32,714 nucleotides of DNA from a bacterium (GTDB taxonomy: Bacteria; Hinthialibacterota; Hinthialibacteria; OLB16). The stretch covers positions 1-32,714 of the forward strand of contig JAJVIK010000032.1 in the NCBI GenBank assembly GCA_022072055.1. The letters are read 5' to 3'. Below, one piece after another: positions 1-7,267 of the stretch. The number at the start of each line of letters is the position of its first letter. The stretch's first letter is position 1. A program made the translations under genes and the position numbers. The notes under the pieces are model-generated. The model was not told the origin of the DNA. It searched no databases and saw nothing but the letters and a program-made list of their open reading frames with translations.

Positions 1-1140
1 CTGACAGGGCCTGAGTCGTTTGGAGTCTTGATCGACGGGGGCGGCGGGAATGTGATCGGCGGGACAACGGTCGGAGCGGGCAACGTGATCTCCGGCAATG
101 TTTCCCACGGAATTGAAGTTTTCAGCTCATCCGGCAACCGCATCGAGGGCAACTTCATTGGGACCGATGCCTCGGGTCTCGCGGCGCTCGGAAATGGCGC
201 GAGAGGGGTGCAGCTCAACGACTCCTCCGACAACATCATTGGCGGAACGGAGCCGGGGGCGCGCAACATCATCTCCGGAAACTCCCGGAGTGGAATCCGA
301 CTCCTCAATCCCGGTTCGACCGGGAATCTGGTTCAAGGGAACTACATCGGAACTGATCTCCACGGCGTGGCGGACCTGGGCAACGGCAATGAAGGCGTGA
401 TCATCAATGGGGGATCGAACAACACCATCGGAGGGACCGAATCCGGAGCGGGCAATCTGATCTCGGGCAACGGCGGAGATGGAGTTTCAGTCATCGAGGG
501 CGCTGGGAATTCCATTCTCATGAACTCAATCTACTCCAATAACGGCTTGGGCATCGATCTGGGGGTGAGCTCGGTGACGCCCAACGACGACGGTGACGGG
601 GACAGCGGCCCGAACAACCTGCAGAATTTCCCGGTTCTGGATTCCGCTTCCACGAACGGGAGCCAGGTTTTGGTCGCGGGTTCCCTGTCGAGTCTTGCGA
701 ATACAATGTTCCGCGTCGAATTCTTCAGCAACTCCGGTTGCGACCCCACGGGCAACGGTGAAGGCCAAAGGCTTCTCGGCTTCAGTGAAATCGTTACTGG
801 TTCAACGGGCGTGGCGACGATCAACGTGACCTTGGATGAGACCGCCTCGGTGGGCGAATTCCTTACGGCAACGGCGACAGTGATCGAAGGACAAGGTGAC
901 TATGGGGACTCCTCCGAGTTCTCGGGATGCCGTGAGGTGGTCGCGGGGGGGTGCATCCCCCCGTTCCCGGATTTCGCGGACAACGGTCGCGCCGACGCCG
1001 GGGATGCACTGCTCCTGCTCAAAGGGATCCTCGACGGCAACGAGGCCTTTGATTTGACCTGCGATGAGTTGATGACTGGGGATGATCTGATCCGTTTTTC
1101 CCTGGAATGGTATCAGCTTGAAGCGAGCAAGACCCAGTAG
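1..1140 (+). CDS. Secreted parallel beta-helix repeat protein with C-terminal dockerin-like module (5' partial)
   Basis: The reading frame is open from the first base of the window, so the true start and any signal peptide lie upstream. The visible part begins with three copies of a 61-63 residue repeat built on NxIGGTxxGAxNxISGN and GNxIGTDxxG motifs, which is the signature of right-handed parallel beta-helix proteins. A beta-sandwich-like stretch follows. The last ~50 residues look like a duplicated dockerin: one half reads D-F-A-D-N-G-R-A-D-A-G-D before a Leu-rich helix, the other has Asp at positions 1, 5 and 12 of the loop. Cysteines flank this module. Dockerins bind calcium and dock onto cohesins in cellulosome-type complexes; many non-cellulosomal bacteria carry similar modules of unknown partner. 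No sortase or PEP-CTERM signal is seen at the end. The beta-helix call is firm; the dockerin call is tentative and the substrate is unknown. Confidence 0.8.
   Translation: MTGPESFGVLIDGGGGNVIGGTTVGAGNVISGNVSHGIEVFSSSGNRIEGNFIGTDASGLAALGNGARGVQLNDSSDNIIGGTEPGARNIISGNSRSGIRLLNPGSTGNLVQGNYIGTDLHGVADLGNGNEGVIINGGSNNTIGGTESGAGNLISGNGGDGVSVIEGAGNSILMNSIYSNNGLGIDLGVSSVTPNDDGDGDSGPNNLQNFPVLDSASTNGSQVLVAGSLSSLANTMFRVEFFSNSGCDPTGNGEGQRLLGFSEIVTGSTGVATINVTLDETASVGEFLTATATVIEGQGDYGDSSEFSGCREVVAGGCIPPFPDFADNGRADAGDALLLLKGILDGNEAFDLTCDELMTGDDLIRFSLEWYQLEASKTQ
49..471 (+). repeat. In-frame 183-189 bp beta-helix coding repeats
   Basis: Three copies of a segment coding for N-[VIT]-IGGT...GN-ISGN recur with a period of 61 and then 63 codons. 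The intervening part carries GN[FY]IGTD and LGNG motifs in two copies. These are rungs of a beta-helix inside the first gene and not a mobile repeat; the 5' end of the array may continue upstream of the window. Confidence 0.7.
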
Positions 1141-1275
1141 TGCTCCAAACCGCACAATTCTGGACCGTCACCCTCCTTGCCTCCGCCCTCCCAATCCGGT
1201 ACCTTCATGCAAATAAAGGCCGCGAAGGGTTGCGGTCCATGAGACGTATGGTCGATTCCGAGGGGGGGAGTCACG

Positions 1276-4101
1276 ATGCGCGTGCGAATGGTGTGTCTTG
1301 CGGTGGGGTTCCTGGCTGGGAGCCTTTTGAATCATCAAGCGGCTTTGGCCCAAGAGAGCGGAGGGCCGGCAGCGGCCACGGCGGAGGCGGTGGCGCGGGC
1401 CGAAGCGGTCGGCGCGGCAACCGGGGCGGCGGAGATCAAGCCGATTCTCACCCCGACCCCGACCGAAACCTCCACATCCACCTTCACCCCGACCCCGACA
1501 TTTACGGTCACCGACACCTTCACCCCGACAGAGACCTTCACCTCGACTCCATCCTTCACTCCGACCTCCACCTTCACCCCCACGCCGACCTTTAGCCCGA
1601 CCGCGACTTTCACGCCCACCCCGTTGGGCGCCGTCCACTTCCTGGATCGTTTGATCGACTTGGACCGTCTCGCGCTGCTCGATGAGGGCGTTTCCTGCAA
1701 ACAGTTCTCGAGTTATGACCGCAAGTCGCGCTATGACGCCGAAAAGAACGAGTACACCGATTGGGACGCCAATGGGGATGCCGGGAAATACCTCCGGGTC
1801 GAACCGGAAAGCGGCGAGGCGGTGATGGCCGAAATCGAGGGGCCGGGCTGCATCTGGCGCATCTGGTCCGCCAACCCCCAGGGCAAGGTTCGATTCTACT
1901 TCGATGGCGCGCAAACCCCCTCCTGCGAGTTCGAGTTCAACGACCTCTTTGACGCCAACAAGTCCCCCTTCCCAAGGCCGTTGGTCTGGCAACGTCGCGT
2001 GGACCTCGGCGGAGATAACCCCGCCTCGAACTGCTACATGCCGATTCCCTTCGCCAAGAGCTGCAAGGTCACCGCCGACAAAGCCCACAACCAGTACTAT
2101 CACATCGGCTACTCGACCTTCCCCCCGGAGACCCGTGTCACCACCTTCCACCTGGAGCGCTCCCAGGATGAGGAGGGCGCCCTTGCGCGAGTCACCAACG
2201 CCCTGCTGACCCCCGGCGCGGATCCCCAGCCGGTGGAGGGTCTCCAGTTCATCGAGAAGGCCGAGAACCTTCCCGCCGGAGAGTCGCTGACCCTGGCCGA
2301 AATCCAAGGCCCCGCGACCATTCGTCAACTGTTCGCCAAGCTCGCCTCGCCGGAGCGCTATGCCCGCCGGAAGGTCCTCCTCCAAATCTTCTGGGATGGG
2401 GCGGAGAAACCCTCCGTGGAGGCCCCCATCGGCGACTTCTTCGGGGACGCCTGGGACGAGGCCCAGTATGCGAGCCTGGCAATGGGCATCGGTCCCGACC
2501 TGAACTATTGCTTCTGGCGGATGCCCTTCCAGAAATCGGCCCGGATTGTGGCGACCAACCAGGGCGAACACGCCGCCGAGTTGAAGTGGAAGATCGGCTA
2601 TTTGAGCGGCCCGCTCCCGGAAGGCTCCGCCTATTTCCACGCCAAATGGCGGCGCGACCAAGCCAGCCGGGACTTTGACTACCCGGTCCTCGAATGCACG
2701 GGCAAGGGGCGCTACTTGGGGATGGTCCTGTTCCCCGACAACCTCGCGGGCGGCTGGTGGGGTGAGGGGGATGAGAAGGTCTATGTCGATGGAGAAAAAT
2801 TCCCCTCCACCTTCGGCACCGGCTCGGAGGATTACTTTGGGGATGCCTGGGGCATCCGCGCCTTCGCCAATCCCTATCATGGCTGTGTGACCGGCGCGGA
2901 TTGGAGCGCCGCGCGCCGTCAGTCGGTGTATCGCTGGCATGTGACCGACAACATCCCGTTCACACAGTCGTTCCGGATCACGATGGAGAACTACTCGGCC
3001 AAGAGCGACGCCGCGCGCAAGAACGACTACAGCTCGATGGCCTACTGGTATCAGGCGCCGGGCGGGGCCGATTGCTTCGAGACCACCGAGGTTGCCGCGC
3101 GGATTCCGCAAGGGCCGATTGTGCCGGATGCCGTCGACGCCGAGGCTGTGCTCGCGCGCGAGGAGCTCCCGGCTGGAGTGGAGATTGTCTCCGACTCGCT
3201 CCTGCCCAAGGAGGCCATGAACCACACCGCGGTGCGGATCGAGGGGGCCCCCGGGACCACAATCACTCTCAAGGTTCCGGTTCAGGAATATGACAAATAC
3301 ACCCTCGCCCCGATTGTCCTCGACAGCCGGAACAACGCCCGGCTTGTGTTCCATCAGGCCGGGAAAGCCATCGGGGAGTGGGTCCGACTTTCGCCCGGCG
3401 AGAACCGGATTCAGGCAACGCTGGAATCGGATGGCAAGGTGAACGCGCCGCTGGTCTTGGTTCTGGATGGCGTTGTCGTGCAGTCTTACCGCAATCTGGT
3501 CACCGACTGGATCGTGGCGGCCCCCTTCGCGGGCGGAATCGAGGACCAACAGGGACCCGAGGGGGCCGAGGCGCTGCTTGGCGCCACCTTCGAGGGGCGC
3601 GACGGTCCGGTGACTTGGCGTCGGATCAAGGCCGAGGATGGAGTGGTGCGGATGGAGTCCCTGTGCGGCCCGGGAGAAGGAGTCTTGTACTCCTCCTGCG
3701 CGGTGTTCTCGCCGGATGACCGGAGCGCCGTGGCGCTGTTTGCCTCAAATGTTCCCGCCAAGGTTTGGATCAATGGGGAGCCGGTTCACCATGTGGAAAA
3801 GCCGCGCGGGATGAAGCTCGACTCGGATCGCTTTGAGGTGAGGCTCCGGCGCGGTTGGAACCAGGTGATGGTGAAGGTGGCTCAAGCCAAGGGCGCGGGT
3901 TCCTTCGCGTTTCGGATCAAGGACCCGGATGAGGAGTTGTTCTTCCGCGCGCATCGCCCGGGCGCACGAGCCGAGATGGTGGAGGCCCCCGCTTCAAACG
4001 GGCCAGGGGCGAGTTCATGCGACTGCAACCTGGTCGAAGTGATCCAGTCCACGGTGGAGACCGTACTGGGTTGCCTCTGCCCGGGGCCGTGCTGCCCGTA
4101 G
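1276..4101 (+). CDS. Secreted DUF2961 / GH172-like glycosidase family protein with Thr-Pro linker
   Basis: A 941-residue exported protein. Residues 1-25 form a signal peptide ending in ALAQ. Residues ~59-116 are a low-complexity Thr/Pro/Phe linker. The DUF2961 body follows: two related beta-sandwich motifs, one near residue 207 (YFDGAQTPSCEFEFNDLF) and one near 371 (FWDGAEKPSVEAPIGDFFG), and the family hallmark GTGSEDYF at 514-521, whose Glu518 is a candidate catalytic residue. DUF2961 founded glycoside hydrolase family GH172, whose studied members act on difructose anhydrides and arabinans and use a double jelly-roll fold. Residues ~752-888 form a further beta-sandwich of the kind appended to planctomycete carbohydrate enzymes (VWINGEPVHH, RRGWNQVMVKV). 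The last 29 residues hold six cysteines. The ATG is preceded by a G-rich ribosome site. The substrate cannot be read from sequence. Confidence 0.85.
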   Translation: MRVRMVCLAVGFLAGSLLNHQAALAQESGGPAAATAEAVARAEAVGAATGAAEIKPILTPTPTETSTSTFTPTPTFTVTDTFTPTETFTSTPSFTPTSTFTPTPTFSPTATFTPTPLGAVHFLDRLIDLDRLALLDEGVSCKQFSSYDRKSRYDAEKNEYTDWDANGDAGKYLRVEPESGEAVMAEIEGPGCIWRIWSANPQGKVRFYFDGAQTPSCEFEFNDLFDANKSPFPRPLVWQRRVDLGGDNPASNCYMPIPFAKSCKVTADKAHNQYYHIGYSTFPPETRVTTFHLERSQDEEGALARVTNALLTPGADPQPVEGLQFIEKAENLPAGESLTLAEIQGPATIRQLFAKLASPERYARRKVLLQIFWDGAEKPSVEAPIGDFFGDAWDEAQYASLAMGIGPDLNYCFWRMPFQKSARIVATNQGEHAAELKWKIGYLSGPLPEGSAYFHAKWRRDQASRDFDYPVLECTGKGRYLGMVLFPDNLAGGWWGEGDEKVYVDGEKFPSTFGTGSEDYFGDAWGIRAFANPYHGCVTGADWSAARRQSVYRWHVTDNIPFTQSFRITMENYSAKSDAARKNDYSSMAYWYQAPGGADCFETTEVAARIPQGPIVPDAVDAEAVLAREELPAGVEIVSDSLLPKEAMNHTAVRIEGAPGTTITLKVPVQEYDKYTLAPIVLDSRNNARLVFHQAGKAIGEWVRLSPGENRIQATLESDGKVNAPLVLVLDGVVVQSYRNLVTDWIVAAPFAGGIEDQQGPEGAEALLGATFEGRDGPVTWRRIKAEDGVVRMESLCGPGEGVLYSSCAVFSPDDRSAVALFASNVPAKVWINGEPVHHVEKPRGMKLDSDRFEVRLRRGWNQVMVKVAQAKGAGSFAFRIKDPDEELFFRAHRPGARAEMVEAPASNGPGASSCDCNLVEVIQSTVETVLGCLCPGPCCP
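1450..1623 (+). repeat. Low-complexity Thr-Pro linker coding tract
   Basis: About 58 codons of ACC/CCG-type triplets code for repeated T-P-T-x-T-F units between the signal peptide and the catalytic region of the DUF2961 protein. Such linkers separate modules of extracellular enzymes and are often glycosylated. The tract also creates long spurious open frames in other phases. Confidence 0.8.
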
Positions 4102-4123
4102 TCTATTTCGTGTTTGTTCCTCC

Positions 4124-4190
4124 TGGGAGCGCGGACGTTTCGTCCGCGGTTTCAGCGTCCCGGGGTGCGGGCAAGATGCCCGCGCTCCCA
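4124..4190. repeat. Composite palindromic intergenic repeat (REP-like)
   Basis: An outer perfect 10-bp inverted repeat (tgggagcgcg at 4124-4133, cgcgctccca at 4181-4190) encloses two perfect hairpins, each with 7-bp arms and a 3-nt loop: gcggacg-ttt-cgtccgc (4131-4147) and gcgggca-aga-tgcccgc (4167-4183). The whole can fold as a three-way junction. From general knowledge, similar 'gcgggcaagatgcccgc' elements are scattered in genomes of Verrucomicrobia, Planctomycetes and relatives and give rise to false ORFs reading GKMPALP. It lies between two converging genes and could act as a bidirectional terminator, although no U-tract follows. Confidence 0.7.
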
Positions 4191-4206
4191 GCGCTTGCCC
4201 GCCGAA

Positions 4207-4635
4207 TCATGAACGGCTCTTGGGGGCTTGAACCTCGCGAATGCCATGCGCCTTCCAGGTTCCATCCCCGGCGCGAGCCGCGGTTGCCGTGTAGCGCCGC
4301 TCGGCCTTGACCTTTCCCTCCGCCAGCGCCTCTCCGGAGAAGCGAATCACATACTCGTTTGTGCCTGAACCCGGCTCGACCTCGGCCCGGCATACTCCGG
4401 TGGGGAGCTCCGCGCTGAGATTCCCCGTGCCTTGTCCAGACTCAAGGTGCGCAAGCGCCAGTTCAAGCCCCCCATCCGCGAGCGCCTCCGCGGAGCGGGT
4501 CCGGATCGCTTGAACCGCGAGGCGCCGGTTGGCGTCCAGCAGATGAAACATCGCGGGACCCAAGAGCGCGATCAGGGTCATCAACAACAGGCATTGGATC
4601 AGGGTCAATCCACCTTCCGAACGGCGCGCGGTCAT
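4207..4635 (-). CDS. Minor pseudopilin, GspK/PilX-like
   Basis: A 142-residue protein with an N-terminal prepilin-type segment: a short basic leader (MTARRSEGG) followed by a hydrophobic helix (LTLIQCLLLMTLIALLG). The likely cleavage is after Gly9, and position +5 is Gln instead of the usual Glu. Lack of Glu+5 is known for the tip pseudopilin GspK, but this protein is about half the usual GspK length. The remainder is a small polar domain. I chose the ATG at 4635 because it overlaps the stop of the preceding pseudopilin gene as ATGA and sits just before the helix; a longer frame upstream would be antisense-like filler. It is the last gene of the secretion operon. The assignment to K versus another minor pilin is uncertain. 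Confidence 0.65.
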   Translation of the reverse strand: MTARRSEGGLTLIQCLLLMTLIALLGPAMFHLLDANRRLAVQAIRTRSAEALADGGLELALAHLESGQGTGNLSAELPTGVCRAEVEPGSGTNEYVIRFSGEALAEGKVKAERRYTATAARAGDGTWKAHGIREVQAPKSRS

Positions 4636-5111
4636 GGTCCGGCCTCCAGATTCGAGCAAAACACGACGCGGGTCTTGCGCGGGGTTTCGACCTTGGTGAG
4701 ACGCAGGTGGCTGGTCACCTCTGTCGAGAGCGTGAGGTAACGCGCCCCATTCCCGACCTTGAAGGTGCACGAGAGGTTCTCGAAATGGAATTCGAGCGGC
4801 GCGCCGGCGGTCTGGAGAACGCGGACCACCTCTCGGGGCCCGGATCGGTACTCAATGGATTCGTCTCCAACCGAGATTCGCAGCCTTCCGGAGGCATCCT
4901 CGGTGATTGATTCCGCGCGGCGGATGTCGCGCGCGAGGTGACCGAGCAGCTCGCGCCGCTCCTGAGCGGTCTTGACCGTGTCCGCGAGCAGGGAGTGATA
5001 GCGGAAGGGCAGCAGGTACACGCTGATCAGCGGCGCGGCGAGGATCAGCATGATGGCGGTCACGATCAGCAGCTCGATCATGGTGAACCCGGCGGCTCGT
5101 GAGCGGCTCAT
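4632..5111 (-). CDS. Minor pseudopilin, GspJ/PilW-like
   Basis: A 159-residue prepilin with the classic leader-cleavage motif AAG^FTMIELL: cleavage after Gly8, Phe9 as the new N-terminus and Glu13 at +5. The hydrophobic helix runs to about residue 30. The body is polar and beta-rich, and ends with a predicted pairing of Cys residues. The ATG at 5111 overlaps the stop codon of the preceding gene as ATGA, and its own stop overlaps the next start in the same manner, so the three minor pseudopilins are probably translated in a coupled way and made in matching amounts. After processing by a prepilin peptidase (not in the window) it would join the pseudopilus in the periplasm. Confidence 0.72.
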   Translation of the reverse strand: MSRSRAAGFTMIELLIVTAIMLILAAPLISVYLLPFRYHSLLADTVKTAQERRELLGHLARDIRRAESITEDASGRLRISVGDESIEYRSGPREVVRVLQTAGAPLEFHFENLSCTFKVGNGARYLTLSTEVTSHLRLTKVETPRKTRVVFCSNLEAGP

Positions 5112-5515
5112 GGTCCGGCCTCCACCACGCGGAGGAGTGTGCAAAGCGAAAGGGACCGTTTCCCGGTGACCGACTTCCAGGTGAGGGTTGCCTGGACTTC
5201 CAAGAGGCCATGAACCCCTTTGGGAAGGACTGTGAGCGAGCGCTCGGCCTCGGGTAGGACATTCCCCTCCGGGAGCGGAGTGAAGTCTTCCGTTTTCGGC
5301 TGTTCATCAAGACGGATGCCGCGCGCCTTGAGTTCCGCGAGATCGGAGGCAAGGATCGAGCTCGCCACCTCCAGGTCGCGCGCCACCGAGGTGGAGCGCA
5401 CCGCGTGTCTCAGGACCGCCGCCTCGCCCGCGAGCATGATCAGCACAATGGCGATCACGATCAGCAGCTCGATCAAGGTGAAAGCGCGGGAAGTGGTCCT
5501 AAGATCCTCCTTCAC
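5108..5515 (-). CDS. Minor pseudopilin, GspI/PilV-like
   Basis: A 135-residue prepilin beginning VKEDLRTTSRA^FTLIELLIVIAI. The helix and Glu+5 (residue 16) are canonical, but the residue before the cleavage site is Ala instead of Gly. The start is a GTG at 5515 that overlaps the stop of the upstream membrane-protein gene (GTGA); no in-frame ATG exists close to the helix. An AAGGAGG sequence lies just inside the gene, where no suitable in-frame start follows it. Its place between the membrane protein and the J-like pseudopilin fits the I-J-K order of type II secretion operons. The class assignment rests on order and size and is moderately sure. Confidence 0.68.
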   Translation of the reverse strand: MKEDLRTTSRAFTLIELLIVIAIVLIMLAGEAAVLRHAVRSTSVARDLEVASSILASDLAELKARGIRLDEQPKTEDFTPLPEGNVLPEAERSLTVLPKGVHGLLEVQATLTWKSVTGKRSLSLCTLLRVVEAGP

Positions 5516-6084
5516 AGCACCCACCTCCTGGGACGTAGGAACCGGCGGAGCGAGATGTTGCTGGGGAAGGACAGAAAACAGAGGCTCATCAACCCGACCA
5601 GCATCGGCGTGGAGGCCGGACTGAGAAAGGCGCCGAGCCCGTAAAGCGTGAGGAAGGTGGTCGCGAGCCAGATGGGGACTGAGCCGAGGATGAAAACCGC
5701 GCAACCTGCCAGGATGCAAGAGAGAAGTTCGAACTCGTCATGCTTCCACCAATTCCCCCACACGAGGAAGACCAAGGCCCCCCAGCAAACCAAGCGTGGG
5801 AAAGTCGAGAACACACTGACTAAAGCCTTGGCCGCGATCGCGACCAGCAATGGGGATAGGATCAGGAGCCCGATGGCCGTTCCGCCGAACAGGATTTCCC
5901 AGACCAGTCGGAATGATCCGCCGGGAGGTGGGCTCTGTGAGCTAAACCAATAGATGATTGCCACCTCCAGCCCGATCAGGAGTCCGAGCGAACCGATCAG
6001 CAAGTCCCGCTTGAACGAGATCGAGCGCGGGGTTTCCCGCTTCTCCTCGACCTCCTCCATGACCTCCATCGGCTCCTCAGGCAT
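5512..6084 (-). CDS. Uncharacterised multi-pass membrane protein of the secretion operon
   Basis: I do not recognise this 190-residue protein. It starts with an acidic cytoplasmic segment (MPEEPMEVMEEVEEKRET), followed by about five or six hydrophobic segments: residues ~27-48, 62-90, 97-112, 120-157 and 160-175, ending in a basic tail (RRFLRPRRWVL). Its start overlaps the end of the GspE-like gene by 8 nt, and its stop overlaps the next pseudopilin start. It is therefore locked into the operon, at the place where an inner-membrane platform component might be expected. It shows no GspC, GspL, GspM or GspN-like layout (those are single-pass). No prepilin peptidase cysteine or GxGD motif is seen. 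An accessory platform or assembly role is only an inference. Confidence 0.75.
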   Translation of the reverse strand: MPEEPMEVMEEVEEKRETPRSISFKRDLLIGSLGLLIGLEVAIIYWFSSQSPPPGGSFRLVWEILFGGTAIGLLILSPLLVAIAAKALVSVFSTFPRLVCWGALVFLVWGNWWKHDEFELLSCILAGCAVFILGSVPIWLATTFLTLYGLGAFLSPASTPMLVGLMSLCFLSFPSNISLRRFLRPRRWVL

Positions 6085-7258
6085 CGCCGTTCTCCAATCG
6101 CGGCAGCACGCGGAAGATTTCCTCCGGCGAGGTCACCCCCTCGGCGAGCAACCGCGCGGCGGATTGCGCCAGCGAAACCGAAAGGCTCCCGCTTCCCACT
6201 CGCCGCAGGGTGCGCAGGTCGGCGCGCGACAGGATCGCCTCGCGCAGGTCATCCCCCACGGTCAGGCTCTCCCCGAGCGCGGTGCGCCCGAAATACCCGG
6301 AGTGCCCGCACTCCCGGCAGGCGGAGGGACCATGAAGGGAGGCTGAAGCCTCGACTCCAAGCTTGGCGCGGATCGCCTCCGGAACCTGGATCTCGGCCTT
6401 GCAGGTACCGCACAGCTTCCGCACAAGCCTTTGCGAAACCACGCCCACCACCGCCGAGGCGGCCAAATAGGCCTCCACTCCCATCTCCAACAGTCGCGGA
6501 AAGGCCTCGCAGGTGTCGCGGCTGTGAATCGTGCTGATCACCAGGTGCCCGGTCATCCCCGCGCGGACCGCGATCTGCGCGGTCTCCGGGTCGCGGATCT
6601 CGCCCACAACAATCACCTCGGGGTCCTGGCGCAGGAGGCTCTTGAAGGCATCCGCGAAGGTCATGTTGCGGCAACGCGAGAGCGGAGTCTGCGCGGCGAA
6701 GCCGAGGTCGCGCTCCACCGGGTCCTCCAGCGTGGCGATGTTGGTCTCGCCTCGGCTCTCACGGTGCAGTTCCTCCAGCAGGGCGTAGATTGTGGTGGTC
6801 TTCCCGCTCCCGCTCGGACCGGTGAAGAGCAGCACCCCCTGACGCGCCCGCGCCGCCGCGCGCAGATCCGCGAGGACCTTCTCGCCCAGCCCCAGCTGTT
6901 CGAGCGAAAGCGCGCACTCATCCCGCCGGAATATTCGCACCACCGCCTTCTCGCCATGAATGGTCGGGAGGATCGACAGCCGGGCTTGGATCGGGACCTC
7001 GCCGTTCTGAATCTCCACATGCCCCTCGAAGGCCATGTCGCGCTCATACACCGGCAACCCCGCGAGCACCTTGAGGCGCGCGACCACGCGCGGCAGGTTC
7101 TCCAGGGAAAAGACCTCATGCGGTCCGAGCAGTCCATCCACGCGCAGCATCACATGGCAGCCATCCCCATGCGGCTCGAAATGCACATCGCTCGCGCGGC
7201 GCTTGAGCGCCTCAGCGAAAACCTGATCCAGATACGTGTCGGCCTCAAAACGGGACAT
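6077..7258 (-). CDS. gspE: GspE/PilB-type secretion ATPase
   Basis: A 393-residue hexameric-type ATPase that powers pseudopilus or pilus assembly from the cytoplasmic face of the inner membrane. It starts almost at the N2 domain (RRASDVHFEP, 20-29). The Walker A motif is GPSGSGKT (147-154), the Asp box LEDPVE is near 177-182, Walker B is VIVVGEIRD (215-223) and the His box GHLVISTIHSRD is at 237-248. A tetracysteine zinc site typical of GspE/PilB is present (C283/C286 and C314/C317). The N1 domain that normally binds GspL or PilM-type partners is missing, making the protein 100-170 residues shorter than standard. The ATG has a GAGGAG ribosome site. GspE versus PilB cannot be decided by sequence alone. 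Confidence 0.93.
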   Translation of the reverse strand: MSRFEADTYLDQVFAEALKRRASDVHFEPHGDGCHVMLRVDGLLGPHEVFSLENLPRVVARLKVLAGLPVYERDMAFEGHVEIQNGEVPIQARLSILPTIHGEKAVVRIFRRDECALSLEQLGLGEKVLADLRAAARARQGVLLFTGPSGSGKTTTIYALLEELHRESRGETNIATLEDPVERDLGFAAQTPLSRCRNMTFADAFKSLLRQDPEVIVVGEIRDPETAQIAVRAGMTGHLVISTIHSRDTCEAFPRLLEMGVEAYLAASAVVGVVSQRLVRKLCGTCKAEIQVPEAIRAKLGVEASASLHGPSACRECGHSGYFGRTALGESLTVGDDLREAILSRADLRTLRRVGSGSLSVSLAQSAARLLAEGVTSPEEIFRVLPRLENGDA

Positions 7259-7267
7259 GTCCGCTCC

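Noticed and set aside
1140-1595. Plus-strand frame with a His/Asp/Pro-rich end
   Set aside because: The His-Pro-Asp pattern is the Thr-Pro linker codons of the overlapping gene read in another phase.
1168-3549. 793-codon open frame on the minus strand
   Set aside because: It lies antisense to the DUF2961 gene, which has a signal peptide and family motifs; the antisense frame is a by-product of GC-rich codon bias and shows no recognisable domain.
4017-4393. Short frames on both strands over the intergenic repeat (reading SADVSSA...GKMPALP)
   Set aside because: They are translations of the palindromic repeat at 4124-4190, a known source of spurious ORFs.
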